From positions 62,001 to 126,000 of the forward strand of contig NZ_JAPSIB010000009.1 in the NCBI RefSeq assembly GCF_031179145.1: a stretch of DNA of 64,000 nt, in the 5' to 3' direction. A program made the position numbers and the translations under genes. The DNA is from Brevibacterium sp. GTDB taxonomy: Bacteria; Actinomycetota; Actinomycetes; Actinomycetales; Brevibacteriaceae. Below, piece by piece: positions 33,349 through 41,662 of the stretch. The notes beneath the pieces are model-generated. The model made no database searches, was not told where the DNA came from, and saw nothing but the letters and a program-made list of their open reading frames with translations. Within the stretch, counting starts at the first letter, position 1; each line of letters opens with the position of its first letter.

Positions 33349-34623
33349 ATGAGTGGCTCCGCGAAACGCGTCTTCGTCGCACGGCTCATCTCCGCCCCGG
33401 TCTTCGACCCTCTGGGCGATCAGGTCGGCCGGGTGCGGGACGTCGTCATCGTCTATCGCACGACCATGCGCCAGTTCCCCCGCGTCATCGGCCTGGTCGT
33501 CGAGGTGCCCGGTCGACGCCGCGTGTTCGTCCCCATGGGGCGCGTCACGGCCATCGACTCAGGTCAGGTCATCACCACCGGCCTGGTCAATATGCGCCGC
33601 TTCGAACAGCGGCGCTCGGAGACCCTGGTCGTCAACGACCTCCTCGACCGCAGGCTGCGACTGCGCGAGGACGGCTCCCCGATCCAGGTCGAGGACGTCG
33701 GGATCGAGCAACAGGTGAGCCGGGACTGGGAAGTCACCCGCCTCTTCGTCCGCAGGGTTCCCGAACGCACCGCTTTCGCGGCCTTCCGCCGGCGGGGTGA
33801 GACTCTGCAGATCTCCTGGTCGGACGCCGATCATCCCGCCGACGCCGCCGTCGATCAGGAGGCCACGCAGCTCATCGCCGCGTACCAGGACACGAAGCCC
33901 GCCGACCTCGCCGACGTCCTGTTCGAGATGAGTCCGCAGCGCCGGCTCCAGGTCGCGCGGGCGCTGGACGACGAGCGCCTCGCCGACGTCATCGAAGAGC
34001 TCCCCGCCGAGACGCAGGTCGAGCTGCTCTCCGCCCTGGACACCCAGCGCGCCGTCACGGTCCTCGAGGAGATGGAGCCCGACGACGCCGCCGACCTCCT
34101 CGGCGAGCTCAGCGATGAGGCGGCCGAGCGCTTCCTCCTCCTGATGGAGCCCGAGGACGCCGAGGATGTGCGCACACTGCTCGCCTACGACGAGGACACC
34201 GCCGGTGGTCTGATGACGACCGAGCCGGTGATCCTGACCCCGGAGACCTCCGTCGCCGAGGCGCTGGCCCATGTCCGCAGGGAGGACCTGCCGCCCGCGC
34301 TGGCCGCGGCCATCTTCGTCTGCCGGCAGCCGATCGAGACCCCCACGGGCAAGTACCTGGGGCTCGTCCACATCCAGGAGATGCTGCGCCATCCCCCGCA
34401 TGAGGCTGTCGGGATCATGCTCGACACCGAGGTGGAGCCGCTGCCGCCGGAGACTCCGCTGGCCGAGGTGACGAAGCTCCTGGCGGCGTACAATCTGGTG
34501 TCGGTGCCGATCACCGACGACAATGACCACCTCATCGGTGTGGTCACCGTCGACGACGTCCTCGACCAGCTGCTGCCCGAGGACTGGCGCACCACTGGCC
34601 GTGACGATCACAGAAGGGGGTAG
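33349..34623 (+). CDS. Soluble MgtE-N/CBS protein with PRC barrel (Rv1232c type)
   Basis: The 424-residue protein joins three modules. A PRC-barrel-like N-terminus (LISAPVFDPLGDQVGRVRD) is duplicated in the first 170 residues. An MgtE-N superhelix follows (ALDDERLADVIEELP, TVLEEMEPDDAADLL, AYDEDTAGGLMT). Two CBS domains close the protein (TPETSVAEALAHV, LVSVPITDDNDHL). MgtE channels use these parts as the Mg2+ sensor, but no transmembrane pore is encoded, so it cannot be a channel alone. In mycobacteria this gene also precedes DUF1003 and mrp, as here. Magnesium or adenine-nucleotide sensing is a reasonable guess only. Confidence 0.88.
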   Translation: MSGSAKRVFVARLISAPVFDPLGDQVGRVRDVVIVYRTTMRQFPRVIGLVVEVPGRRRVFVPMGRVTAIDSGQVITTGLVNMRRFEQRRSETLVVNDLLDRRLRLREDGSPIQVEDVGIEQQVSRDWEVTRLFVRRVPERTAFAAFRRRGETLQISWSDADHPADAAVDQEATQLIAAYQDTKPADLADVLFEMSPQRRLQVARALDDERLADVIEELPAETQVELLSALDTQRAVTVLEEMEPDDAADLLGELSDEAAERFLLLMEPEDAEDVRTLLAYDEDTAGGLMTTEPVILTPETSVAEALAHVRREDLPPALAAAIFVCRQPIETPTGKYLGLVHIQEMLRHPPHEAVGIMLDTEVEPLPPETPLAEVTKLLAAYNLVSVPITDDNDHLIGVVTVDDVLDQLLPEDWRTTGRDDHRRG

Positions 34624-34625
34624 TG

Positions 34626-35174
34626 ATGGCTGCTGACGATTTCGATGTGCCCCGGTCGACCAAGCGCAAGCTGCCCCGACTGAGCATGTCCCCGGAGACC
34701 TTCGGCCGTGGCGCCGAGTCCTTCGCCCGGTTCATGGGCACGCCTGCGTTCCTCGTCGGGATGACCGTCTTCTGCGCCGCCTGGCTGCTGTGGAACACGC
34801 TCCTGCCCGAGGAGATGCAGTTCGACCCGAAGTCGCTGAACTTCACCCTGCTGACCCTGATCCTGTCCCTGCAGGCCTCCTACGCCGCGCCCCTGATCCT
34901 GCTCGCGGAGAACCGCAGCGCCGACCGGGACCGGGTGGAGTTCGAGCACGACCGCAGACGGGCCGAGCGCAACCTCGCCGACACGGAATTCCTCGCCCGT
35001 GAGGTCGCAGCGCTGCGCATCGCGATGCGCGAGGTCGCGACGCGCGACTTCATCCGCTCGGAGCTGCGCGACCTGCTCCGAGAGCTCGAGGAGGAGGCCC
35101 CGTCCCGGGATGACGGCGCGAAAGGCGAGCAGGTAAACTGGAGGACTGACCGCGGCGAGAAAGGACGAGGCTGA
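34626..35174 (+). CDS. DUF1003 membrane protein
   Basis: The 182-residue protein has two membrane helices, around residues 39-57 (FLVGMTVFCAAWLLWNTLL) and 73-94 (FTLLTLILSLQASYAAPLI), joined by a short loop, with the family sequence AENRSADRDRVEFEHD after the second. The C-terminal half is a charged, probably coiled-coil helix. Function is unknown. I start at ATG 34626 because GAAGGGGG is well placed; GTG 34623, overlapping the previous stop, is an alternative. It lies between the MgtE-like gene and mrp and is surely cotranscribed. Confidence 0.9.
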   Translation: MAADDFDVPRSTKRKLPRLSMSPETFGRGAESFARFMGTPAFLVGMTVFCAAWLLWNTLLPEEMQFDPKSLNFTLLTLILSLQASYAAPLILLAENRSADRDRVEFEHDRRRAERNLADTEFLAREVAALRIAMREVATRDFIRSELRDLLRELEEEAPSRDDGAKGEQVNWRTDRGEKGRG

Positions 35175-35176
35175 CT

Positions 35177-36301
35177 ATGACACAACCATCGATGGAGGCC
35201 ATCCGGGAGGCGCTCACCGGCGTCATCGACCCGGAGATCCGCCGCAGCATCGTCGAACTCGATATGGTCGACGATGTCACCATCGACGGCGCGAAAGTCA
35301 CCGTCACCGTCCTCCTCACCGTCTCCGGATGCCCGCTCAAGGACACGATCACGAAGGACACGACCGAGGCGGTGGCGGCCGTGCCCGGCGTCGACGAGGT
35401 CGAGGTGATTCTCGGCACGATGACGCCCGAGCAGCGCACGGCGATGCGTGAGAAGCTCCAGGGCGCCGGCTCCTCGCGCGAGGTCCCCTTCACGAAACCC
35501 GATTCCCTGACCAAGGTCTACGCCATCGCGTCCGGCAAAGGCGGGGTCGGCAAGTCCTCGATCACTGCGAACCTCGCGGTCGCGATGGCGGCCCGTGGGC
35601 TGCGCGTGGGCATCGTCGACGCCGACATCTACGGCTTCTCGATTCCCTCCATGCTCGGCGTCACCGGCAATCCCACCCGGGTCGATGACATGATCATCCC
35701 CCAGGTCGCCCATGACGTGAAGGTGATGAGCATCGGAATGTTCGTGCCCAGCACCCAGGCCGTGGTGTGGCGCGGTCCGATGCTCCACCGAGCGCTGCAG
35801 CAGTTCCTCACCGACGTGTTCTGGGGCGACCTCGACGTCCTGCTCCTCGACCTGCCTCCCGGCACCGGCGACATCGCGATCTCGGTCGCCCAGCTGCTGC
35901 CGGGCTCGGAGCTGCTCGTCGTCACGACCCCCCAGCCCGCCTCGGCGCAGGTCGCCGAGCGGGCAGGATCGATTTCCTCCCAGACCCGCCAGCGGGTGGC
36001 CGGAGTGATCGAGAACATGTCCTGGATGGAGATGCCCGACGGGACGCAGATGGACATCTTCGGCTCCGGCGGCGGCGCGGTCGTCGCGGAGAACCTCTCC
36101 CGCACCACCGGGACCACTGTCGAGCTGCTCACACAGATCCCGCTCGACACCCAGCTGCGCGAAGGATCGGACGCCGGCACTCCGGTGGTCCTCACCCACC
36201 CTGACTCCGCCGCCGCCGTCGCCTTCCGCTCCCTGGCGGCGAGGCTCGGACAGCGCTCTCGCGGACTCGCAGGACGGTCGCTGGGGCTCAGCCCCGTCTG
36301 A
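35177..36301 (+). CDS. mrp: Mrp/ApbC-type P-loop ATPase, iron-sulphur carrier
   Basis: The 374-residue protein has an N-terminal DUF59/MIP18 domain (LTGVIDPEIRRSIVELDMV, with SGCPL) and a Mrp ATPase domain with the deviant Walker A ASGKGGVGKSS, VDADIYGFSIPSMLG and DLPPGTGDI. Mrp proteins assemble and transfer Fe-S clusters. The C-terminal CxxC that binds the cluster in many homologues is not seen; the region reads ENMSWMEMPDG followed by IFGSGGG. From memory, actinomycete Mrp proteins often lack it. It starts two bases after the DUF1003 stop. Confidence 0.92.
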   Translation: MTQPSMEAIREALTGVIDPEIRRSIVELDMVDDVTIDGAKVTVTVLLTVSGCPLKDTITKDTTEAVAAVPGVDEVEVILGTMTPEQRTAMREKLQGAGSSREVPFTKPDSLTKVYAIASGKGGVGKSSITANLAVAMAARGLRVGIVDADIYGFSIPSMLGVTGNPTRVDDMIIPQVAHDVKVMSIGMFVPSTQAVVWRGPMLHRALQQFLTDVFWGDLDVLLLDLPPGTGDIAISVAQLLPGSELLVVTTPQPASAQVAERAGSISSQTRQRVAGVIENMSWMEMPDGTQMDIFGSGGGAVVAENLSRTTGTTVELLTQIPLDTQLREGSDAGTPVVLTHPDSAAAVAFRSLAARLGQRSRGLAGRSLGLSPV

Positions 36302-36339
36302 GAGGCTGGGCCCGTGCTGGTCGGGTCATCCGCGCGACA

Positions 36340-36345
36340 TACAAT
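36340..36345 (+). promoter_or_regulatory. -10 element (TACAAT) of the deacetylase gene
   Basis: TACAAT gives a leader of about 34 nt. AGGA at 36375-36378 is spaced seven bases from the ATG, so this gene has a normal leader and ribosome site. The -35 is weak. Confidence 0.4.
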
Positions 36346-36385
36346 GGATGAAGTTCCAGTCCCCTCCCGTCGCTAGGACCCGTCA

Positions 36386-37855
36386 ATGCCACTCCCCTCC
36401 CCTGGCCGACCGCGTCTGCGCTTAGCGCTCGCTGCGGCCGGCCTCGTTCTCATCCTCGCCGGCTGCGTCCCCACCGGCACCACTCGCGAATCGGCAAACC
36501 CGCAGGATGCGCAGACCGTCCAGGAGAACCTCGCGGTCGCCGCGAACAACCTGCGCAGCTATGCCATCCTCGACGACGAATTCGCGCCGGAGATCCGGGC
36601 ACATCTCTTCGGGATCCCCGGCCTTCGCTCCCTCTCGTCGGTCACCGAGGCCAGAGTGCTCGCCGCCATCGAGTCGAACGGCAGCTTCGGCGGCCGGGCC
36701 GCCTACAGTCCCGTGCTCACGGATCCCGCCGCCCGTCGGCCCGCGGAGAGGTTCATCGTCGCACCCCAGGTGCAGGACCCTCGCACGACAGGCGCCCCGA
36801 CTTCGGGCGCGTCCGATGCGGGGACGGCGGGCAAGTTCCCCACCGAGGCAGAGGAGTCCGAGCCGGGCGAGCGACTTGAGATCGGCAATGAGGTCCTCGC
36901 CGCAGGCGGTGACTTCCTCGTCTCCCGCCTCTGGGTGAGAGGTCCGGGCGACGACCGCCCGCAGGCCAGCGTGCTGGTGACACAGATCTCGACGGACACC
37001 ACGGTCGACATCGGCGACCTCTTCGACGCCGAGGTGGATGCCGCCGCCATCGCTGTCGACGCGTTCGGTCACGTCACCCTGGAGGGCTCACAGGTCCCCG
37101 AGAAGAGCCTCACTGCGCTCGGGCGCACCGTCTCCAAGTCTCTGCGCACCCCGCTGGCTCTGCCGGCTGCCGCCGATGAGCGCAGACCTGACTATTCGTG
37201 CTCCCTCCTCCCCTGCGTGGCTCTGACCTACGATGACGGTCCGGGCGACCCCGAGGGCGAGGACTCCCTGCTCGATGCCGCCGCCGAGGCGGGAGTCCGC
37301 CTCACCTACTTCCTGTTGGGAAGGAATGTCGCCGCGTTCCCCGGCACCGTGGAGCGGATGGTCGACCAAGGGCACGAGATCGCCAATCACACGCATTCGC
37401 ATCCCCAACTCGACCGGAGCAGCCCCGCGACCGTGCGGGCCCAGGTCCGTCAGGCCGATGACGCGATCGAAGCGGCGGGAGCGGGACGACCCGAACTGCT
37501 GCGGCCTCCTTTCGGAGCACTTGATTCGGCCGCCGCCGGTGTCCTCGGCCATCCCGCCATCCTGTGGGACGTCGACACCGAGGATTGGCGGCACAAGAAC
37601 CCGGGCAAGGTGGTCGCCTCTGTGGCCCGCGACGCCCGGCCGGGCTCGATCGTCCTCATGCACTCCATCCACCCGAGCACGATCGAGGCGTCGCCCCAGG
37701 TCTTCCGCACTGTGGCGGAGAAGGGTCTCTATGCCGTCACGACGAGCGAACTGTTCGCCGGCGTCGAACTCTCGGCCGGGGCACAGTACTACTGCCGCGG
37801 CTACGGAAGCGAACTGTGTTCGAACCCGGAGCACCCGGCGGTGCTGCGGAAATGA
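36386..37855 (+). CDS. Lipoprotein polysaccharide deacetylase
   Basis: The 489-residue protein has a lipoprotein signal with the lipobox LAGC (Cys27). Residues 40-250 form an unrecognised domain similar in layout to the N-terminal part of PdaC/RsiV-like proteins. The NodB deacetylase domain follows: LTYDDGPGD with the catalytic Asp and metal Asp, HEIANHTHSHP with two metal histidines, RPPFGA, and VLMHSIHPST at the end. It probably removes acetyl groups from peptidoglycan or a related glycan on the outer face of the membrane. It is convergent with tatB. Confidence 0.9.
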   Translation: MPLPSPGRPRLRLALAAAGLVLILAGCVPTGTTRESANPQDAQTVQENLAVAANNLRSYAILDDEFAPEIRAHLFGIPGLRSLSSVTEARVLAAIESNGSFGGRAAYSPVLTDPAARRPAERFIVAPQVQDPRTTGAPTSGASDAGTAGKFPTEAEESEPGERLEIGNEVLAAGGDFLVSRLWVRGPGDDRPQASVLVTQISTDTTVDIGDLFDAEVDAAAIAVDAFGHVTLEGSQVPEKSLTALGRTVSKSLRTPLALPAAADERRPDYSCSLLPCVALTYDDGPGDPEGEDSLLDAAAEAGVRLTYFLLGRNVAAFPGTVERMVDQGHEIANHTHSHPQLDRSSPATVRAQVRQADDAIEAAGAGRPELLRPPFGALDSAAAGVLGHPAILWDVDTEDWRHKNPGKVVASVARDARPGSIVLMHSIHPSTIEASPQVFRTVAEKGLYAVTTSELFAGVELSAGAQYYCRGYGSELCSNPEHPAVLRK

Positions 37856-37939
37856 ATCAGATGGCGTGCTGAGGAGCTGAACGATGCTGAGACGTCAGTT
37901 CACCCGGTCTTGAGAACCCGGCGGTCCTGAGCACCCGAG

Positions 37940-38449
37940 TCAGGTGGCGTCGGGATCGAAGGGAGCCGCCTCGGCGCGCACACGTCTCGCGGCCTGAGCC
38001 TGGAATCGCTCGATCGGTGAGCGCATAGGTGCCGGCTGAGACTCCGCCTCGGCGTCCGCCTCGATCCCATCCGTGTCAGATTCGGCTGCATCGCGCCCAG
38101 CCGGATGGCGCTCACTCGAGTCGTCGTCGGTGCCCGTCCCCGCACCGGGGGTCGAAACCTGCTTCGGTGTGCGCTTGGACTCCCGGATCGACGTGTCCTC
38201 TTCCACGAGGGCCTCACGGACGATGCGCCGGGGGTCGTACTGCCGGGGGTCGAGCTTCTGCCAGTCGACGTCCTTGAACTCGTCGCCGAAATCACGCTGC
38301 ACGCTCTCCTTCGCTCCCTCGGCCATTCGGCGAGCCTGGCGGACGAGGTCCCGCAGCTTCTCGGCGTACTCGGGGAGGCGTTTGGGACCGATGACGACGA
38401 GTGCCACAACCACCAAGATGAGCATCTCGGTGCCGTTGATACCAAACAT
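37940..38449 (-). CDS. tatB: Sec-independent protein translocase TatB
   Basis: The 169-residue protein starts MFGINGTEMLILVVVALVV, a single short helix with the Glu at position 8 typical of TatB, then IGPKRLPEYAEKLRDLV, an amphipathic helix, and a charged disordered tail. It works with TatA and TatC to export folded proteins. The length and DVDWQKLDPRQYDPRRIVREA-like region favour TatB over TatA. TAGACT 6 nt before the ATG predicts a leaderless mRNA. In mycobacteria tatB also lies near mrp and the O-methyltransferase. Confidence 0.92.
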   Translation of the reverse strand: MFGINGTEMLILVVVALVVIGPKRLPEYAEKLRDLVRQARRMAEGAKESVQRDFGDEFKDVDWQKLDPRQYDPRRIVREALVEEDTSIRESKRTPKQVSTPGAGTGTDDDSSERHPAGRDAAESDTDGIEADAEAESQPAPMRSPIERFQAQAARRVRAEAAPFDPDAT

Positions 38450-38455
38450 GCCTCC

Positions 38456-38461
38456 AGTCTA
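38456..38461 (-). promoter_or_regulatory. -10 element (TAGACT) of tatB, predicted leaderless
   Basis: TAGACT on the minus strand ends 6 nt before the ATG. Confidence 0.5.
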
Positions 38462-38551
38462 CCGGTCGCGAACAGGGCGACTTCTCAGCGGCGGTATGCT
38501 CGGGCGCGGGAGGATTCCCGGTGAGTCGAGAGTCGGTCGAAAGGAACAGCC

Positions 38552-38905
38552 GTGGACGAGGTGGAGGTCGAACGGGTGCTGCGCATCATCGAACTCGTCC
38601 CCCGCGGTCGGGTCGTCAGCTACGGCGTCGTCGGCGCCGTGGCCTCCTGCTCTCCACGGTACGTGGGACGGGTGATGCGCGAATTCGGCTCCAATGTGAC
38701 CTGGTGGCGGGTGGTCAATGCCGCAGGGGTCCTGCCGCCGCCGCTGCTGGCCCGAGCGCTCCCGCACTGGCGGGAGGAGGTCACCCCGCACACGGCGGAG
38801 AAGGCCGAGCGGAGCGCCTTCCTCACGGTCGGAGAACTCGAAGGACTCTGGCAGGAACACGGCGTGGATCCCGCCGCGCAGCCCCGAGTCGAACGGTTAG
38901 ACTGA
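38552..38905 (+). CDS. Alkyltransferase-like protein (ATL), MGMT fold without the cysteine
   Basis: The 117-residue protein matches the DNA-binding domain of O6-alkylguanine-DNA alkyltransferase: LVPRGRVVSYGVVGAVA, SPRYVGRVM with the arginine finger, and WWRVVNAAG. The active-site PCHRV is replaced by TWWRV, with Trp51 at the cysteine position, which defines ATL proteins. These bind O6-alkylguanine without repairing it and direct the lesion to nucleotide excision repair. The GTG start follows AAAGGAAC. It is short for a full MGMT but normal for an ATL. Confidence 0.9.
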   Translation: MDEVEVERVLRIIELVPRGRVVSYGVVGAVASCSPRYVGRVMREFGSNVTWWRVVNAAGVLPPPLLARALPHWREEVTPHTAEKAERSAFLTVGELEGLWQEHGVDPAAQPRVERLD

Positions 38906-38935
38906 CTGGGAAGTCAGACGGAAAGCGAGGGTCGA

Positions 38936-39574
38936 TTGTCACGCGAGAGGGCAGGCGATATCACTTTCGCCGAAAACTACAACGGCCCTGACCCGCTTCT
39001 CGACGCCGCCAGGACCCTGTCCCACGAGTTCGGGTTGAGCCCCGTCTCACAGACCACCTCATCGACTCTGACGCTGCTGGCCCGCCTGCTCGGACCCGTC
39101 GCGGCCGTCGAGGTCGGTACCGGCGCCGGAACCTCGACCCTGGCCCTGCTCCGGGGCATGCCGAGGGCGGGAATACTCACCTCCATCGACACGAACACCA
39201 CCGCGCAGAGTGCTGCCCGAGACCTCATCGAGATGGCCGGGATCCGCTCGGGACGGCTGCGACTGATGAGCGGCCGCGCCGAGGACGTTCTGCTGCGACT
39301 GGCGCCGAGTGCCTATGACATGGTGTTCATCGACTCGGAGCCGACGAACGTCGAGCGGATGATCGAGCCTGCGCTGCGGCTGCTCGATGACAACGGACTC
39401 CTCGTCATCCACCAGACCCTCCTCGGCGGCGCAGTGGCCGATCCGGTCGATCGCACTCCGCGGACCCGCGCCGCGCGCAATCTGCTCAATAGGCTGACGA
39501 AGCAGGACAGCCTCGACCATGTCCTCCTGCCGGTCGGACAGGGACTGCTCATGCTGCAGAAGACCGCCGGCTGA
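38936..39574 (+). CDS. SAM-dependent O-methyltransferase, family 3 (Rv1220c type)
   Basis: The 212-residue protein has the class I methyltransferase fold of the catechol/caffeoyl-CoA O-methyltransferase family: VAAVEVGTGAGTSTLALLRG for SAM binding, SIDTN at the end of the second strand, MVFIDSEPTN and LVIHQTLLGGAV. The second motif has Gln/Asn changes relative to the metal-binding Asp/Asn of catechol enzymes. The acceptor is unknown. The start is an uncommon TTG, supported by GCGAGG upstream and by homology beginning at GDITFAENYN. A perfect terminator follows. Confidence 0.88.
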   Translation: MSRERAGDITFAENYNGPDPLLDAARTLSHEFGLSPVSQTTSSTLTLLARLLGPVAAVEVGTGAGTSTLALLRGMPRAGILTSIDTNTTAQSAARDLIEMAGIRSGRLRLMSGRAEDVLLRLAPSAYDMVFIDSEPTNVERMIEPALRLLDDNGLLVIHQTLLGGAVADPVDRTPRTRAARNLLNRLTKQDSLDHVLLPVGQGLLMLQKTAG

Positions 39575-39615
39575 CGACGAACTGCGGCTGCCTCATGCCG
39601 ACGAAATCCGTGAAT

Positions 39616-39657
39616 GCGAAGAGCAGCAGAGGCTGAAATGCCTCTGCTGCTCTTCGC
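39616..39657. terminator. 18-bp stem-loop terminator
   Basis: Bases 39616-39633 and 39640-39657 pair perfectly around TGAAAT. It separates the O-methyltransferase from the convergent DUF3117 gene. Confidence 0.88.
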
Positions 39658-39718
39658 CGCTGTGCTGCGACCGGATCAGCGCTGTACCACAGCGCATTGC
39701 CGCTTCAGTGCTGAGTTC

Positions 39719-39889
39719 TCAGATGCCCAGTGTCTCTGCGAGGGTGTCGTGCAGAGCGGTGGCCTCATCGGCGCTGAGTTCGATCACCAGTCGTCCTCCA
39801 CCCTCGACAGGAAGCCGCATCACCATGCCTCGGCCTTCTTTGGTCACTTCCAGAGGTCCATCGCCGGTGCGGGGTTTCTGGGCTGCCAT
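39719..39889 (-). CDS. DUF3117 protein
   Basis: This 56-residue protein is a typical DUF3117 member: MAAQKPRTGDGPLEVTKEGR, then a conserved MVMRLPVEGGGRLVIEL and a helix with TALHDTL. The family is small, cytosolic and nearly restricted to actinomycetes; the function is unknown. The start at 39889 is preferred because GGAAGG lies nine bases before it; an ATG at 39898 would sit directly against that site. Its neighbourhood partners in mycobacteria (FolP2, DivIVA-like) follow in this window as well. Confidence 0.93.
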   Translation of the reverse strand: MAAQKPRTGDGPLEVTKEGRGMVMRLPVEGGGRLVIELSADEATALHDTLAETLGI

Positions 39890-39966
39890 GTGGGACATCC
39901 TTCCGTTGATCACGCCACGTCGGCGCATGGGGAACGCGCCGACAGTCTTGGTTCGATTATTCCACG

Positions 39967-39981
39967 ATCCACACAGTGGAT
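39967..39981. promoter_or_regulatory. Inverted repeat upstream of the DUF3117 gene
   Basis: ATCCAC and GTGGAT are separated by three bases. The site lies 78-92 bp upstream of the DUF3117 start in a relatively AT-rich stretch, and might be an operator. Confidence 0.3.
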
Positions 39982-40066
39982 GGTAACCAAACCGTAATTT
40001 AAGACTCCGAACGGCAAGTGAACTTCGGGCGCGTGAGCAGCAGGTCCACTGCACGACCCCCGCAGC

Positions 40067-41302
40067 CTACGGCGGCAAGTCGGCCGGTGGGGTGAAGTGC
40101 CACAGGTAGCCCACCCAGACGATCTGAAGCAGGATGAACGCGCAGATGACCGCTGCCCGGTACGCGTGAGAGCGCACGACTGCCAGTGTCAGGGCCACCG
40201 GGAACAGTGGAAGCAGGAGACGCAGCGTCGACGTCTGCGGCGTGAAGAAGATGAGCAGGTAGATGCCGTAGCCGAGGCAGTAGAGCTGCAGTGTCCTCCC
40301 CATCCGCGCCCCGGCCGGGGAGAAGATCAGCGCGAGCATACCGGCGATGACGCCGAAGAGGAGCAGAGGTCCGAAGGGACCGGCGAGTCCGTTCGCCGCG
40401 GCCAGCCACTGCACGAGGTACGTCGATCCGCCGCCGTGCCAGGCGGCCTCGGTGTCGGTGTAGGCCGTGAGCGATCCTGTGGCCAACCAGGCGTGGATGG
40501 GATGGACGAGTGCGGCGACACAGGACAGCACACCGAGGGTCCACGAGCGGATGACCTCGCCGACGGGATAGGGGTCCTCCCTGCGCCGGAGGAAGCGGTC
40601 GATGAGGTGGAAGAGAAGGAAGAACGAGAAGGCCACACCCACGGGCCGGGAGAGATCCATGAGGAACACGACGGGGATGGCCATGAGATACCGGCGCTCG
40701 ACGATCAGGAAGAGGGCCATCGCCTGAAGCAGCAGCGTCAGGGCTTCGGCATATCCTGTGGAGAACACGGCTGCCGGTGGGAAGAACATGACGAAGGCCA
40801 GAGCGGTCAGGGCCTGCGCCTTGTCGACATAGCGGCGGAAGAGCGCGAGGAGGACGATCGAGGCGAGACCGGCCGCGATCGTCGAGACGATCGGTGAGAC
40901 GGTGTCGTAATCGGCGCCGGTCAGCGTAGAGATGTCACCGACGACAGCGGGGTGCAGCGGATAGAACGCCCATTGGTTCTCCGCCACGGTGCCGGCCTCG
41001 GTGACGGGCAGCGAGCTCGGGTACCCCTCCTCGGCGACGCGCTGATACCAGGCGCTGTCCCAGAAGTTGAGGAAGTCGCCGAGCGTCGTCTCCACCGGGC
41101 TCGAGCTCCAGCTCGCCGGATCCTGCCGCTGAACGACCCCGGCGAAGATCGCCACGCTCACGATCCGCGAGGCGACGTAGACGCTCAGCGCCTGCACCCA
41201 CAGCGGCAGGGTGAGGAACAGGACGCCGAGGCGCCTGAAACGTGAGGAGTCGAAGACTTCGGGGACGAGAGTGGTTCCTGGCAGGTCGCGTGCGTGGCTC
41301 AT
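40067..41302 (-). CDS. PIG-V-like mannosyltransferase, GT-C fold
   Basis: The 411-residue integral membrane protein has about ten hydrophobic helices. Early in the sequence it carries LNFWDSAWYQRVAEEGYP, the acidic lumenal-loop motif of PIG-V and related GT-C glycosyltransferases that use polyprenyl-phosphate mannose. NQWAFYPLHP and DLSRPVGVAF are also family-like. The likely role is mannosylation of a lipoglycan or a secreted glycoconjugate. Its ATG overlaps the stop of the DivIVA-like gene (ATGA). It is the last gene of the dapE operon; mycobacteria have other sugar genes at this place. Confidence 0.85.
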   Translation of the reverse strand: MSHARDLPGTTLVPEVFDSSRFRRLGVLFLTLPLWVQALSVYVASRIVSVAIFAGVVQRQDPASWSSSPVETTLGDFLNFWDSAWYQRVAEEGYPSSLPVTEAGTVAENQWAFYPLHPAVVGDISTLTGADYDTVSPIVSTIAAGLASIVLLALFRRYVDKAQALTALAFVMFFPPAAVFSTGYAEALTLLLQAMALFLIVERRYLMAIPVVFLMDLSRPVGVAFSFFLLFHLIDRFLRRREDPYPVGEVIRSWTLGVLSCVAALVHPIHAWLATGSLTAYTDTEAAWHGGGSTYLVQWLAAANGLAGPFGPLLLFGVIAGMLALIFSPAGARMGRTLQLYCLGYGIYLLIFFTPQTSTLRLLLPLFPVALTLAVVRSHAYRAAVICAFILLQIVWVGYLWHFTPPADLPP

Positions 41303-41640
41303 CGTTCGGCAGCAGCGGTTCCGGGCTCAGTCGCACTCGTGCCCGGTTCGGAGGCGATGGGGCGCGCCGCTTCGCCAACGGCGGGACGGGCTTCGAGCTC
41401 CTGGAGGCGGATGCGCAGGGAGTCCAGCACTTGGTCGACCTCCTCCATCCGGTATCCGCGCAGGGCGGGACGGAATGTGACCCGCTGCAGGTCCAGGGAG
41501 GTGAAGTCGGGCGGCAGGACGTCTCGTCGCTGCTCGGTCTCCTCGGCGGCATCGGAGGAGAAGAGGTTGAAGGACGCAGCAAGCACGATCACAAGCACGA
41601 ACATCGCAGCGGCCACCCCGAGCACGATCCAGAAAGGCAT
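41299..41640 (-). CDS. Small membrane protein with DivIVA-like domain
   Basis: The 113-residue protein has one N-terminal membrane helix (residues 4-24, WIVLGVAAAMFVLVIVLAA) followed by a DivIVA-type segment: FTSLDLQRVTFRPALRGY and RMEEVDQVLDSLRIRL. In Wag31/DivIVA this segment binds curved membrane, and here it may bring the protein to poles or septa. It is 22 bp after folP2 and overlaps the mannosyltransferase by four bases. A related small DivIVA-like gene (Rv1209) lies next to folP2 in M. tuberculosis. Confidence 0.83.
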   Translation of the reverse strand: MPFWIVLGVAAAMFVLVIVLAASFNLFSSDAAEETEQRRDVLPPDFTSLDLQRVTFRPALRGYRMEEVDQVLDSLRIRLQELEARPAVGEAARPIASEPGTSATEPGTAAAER

Positions 41641-41662
41641 GGGACCATGGTCTCACACCACT

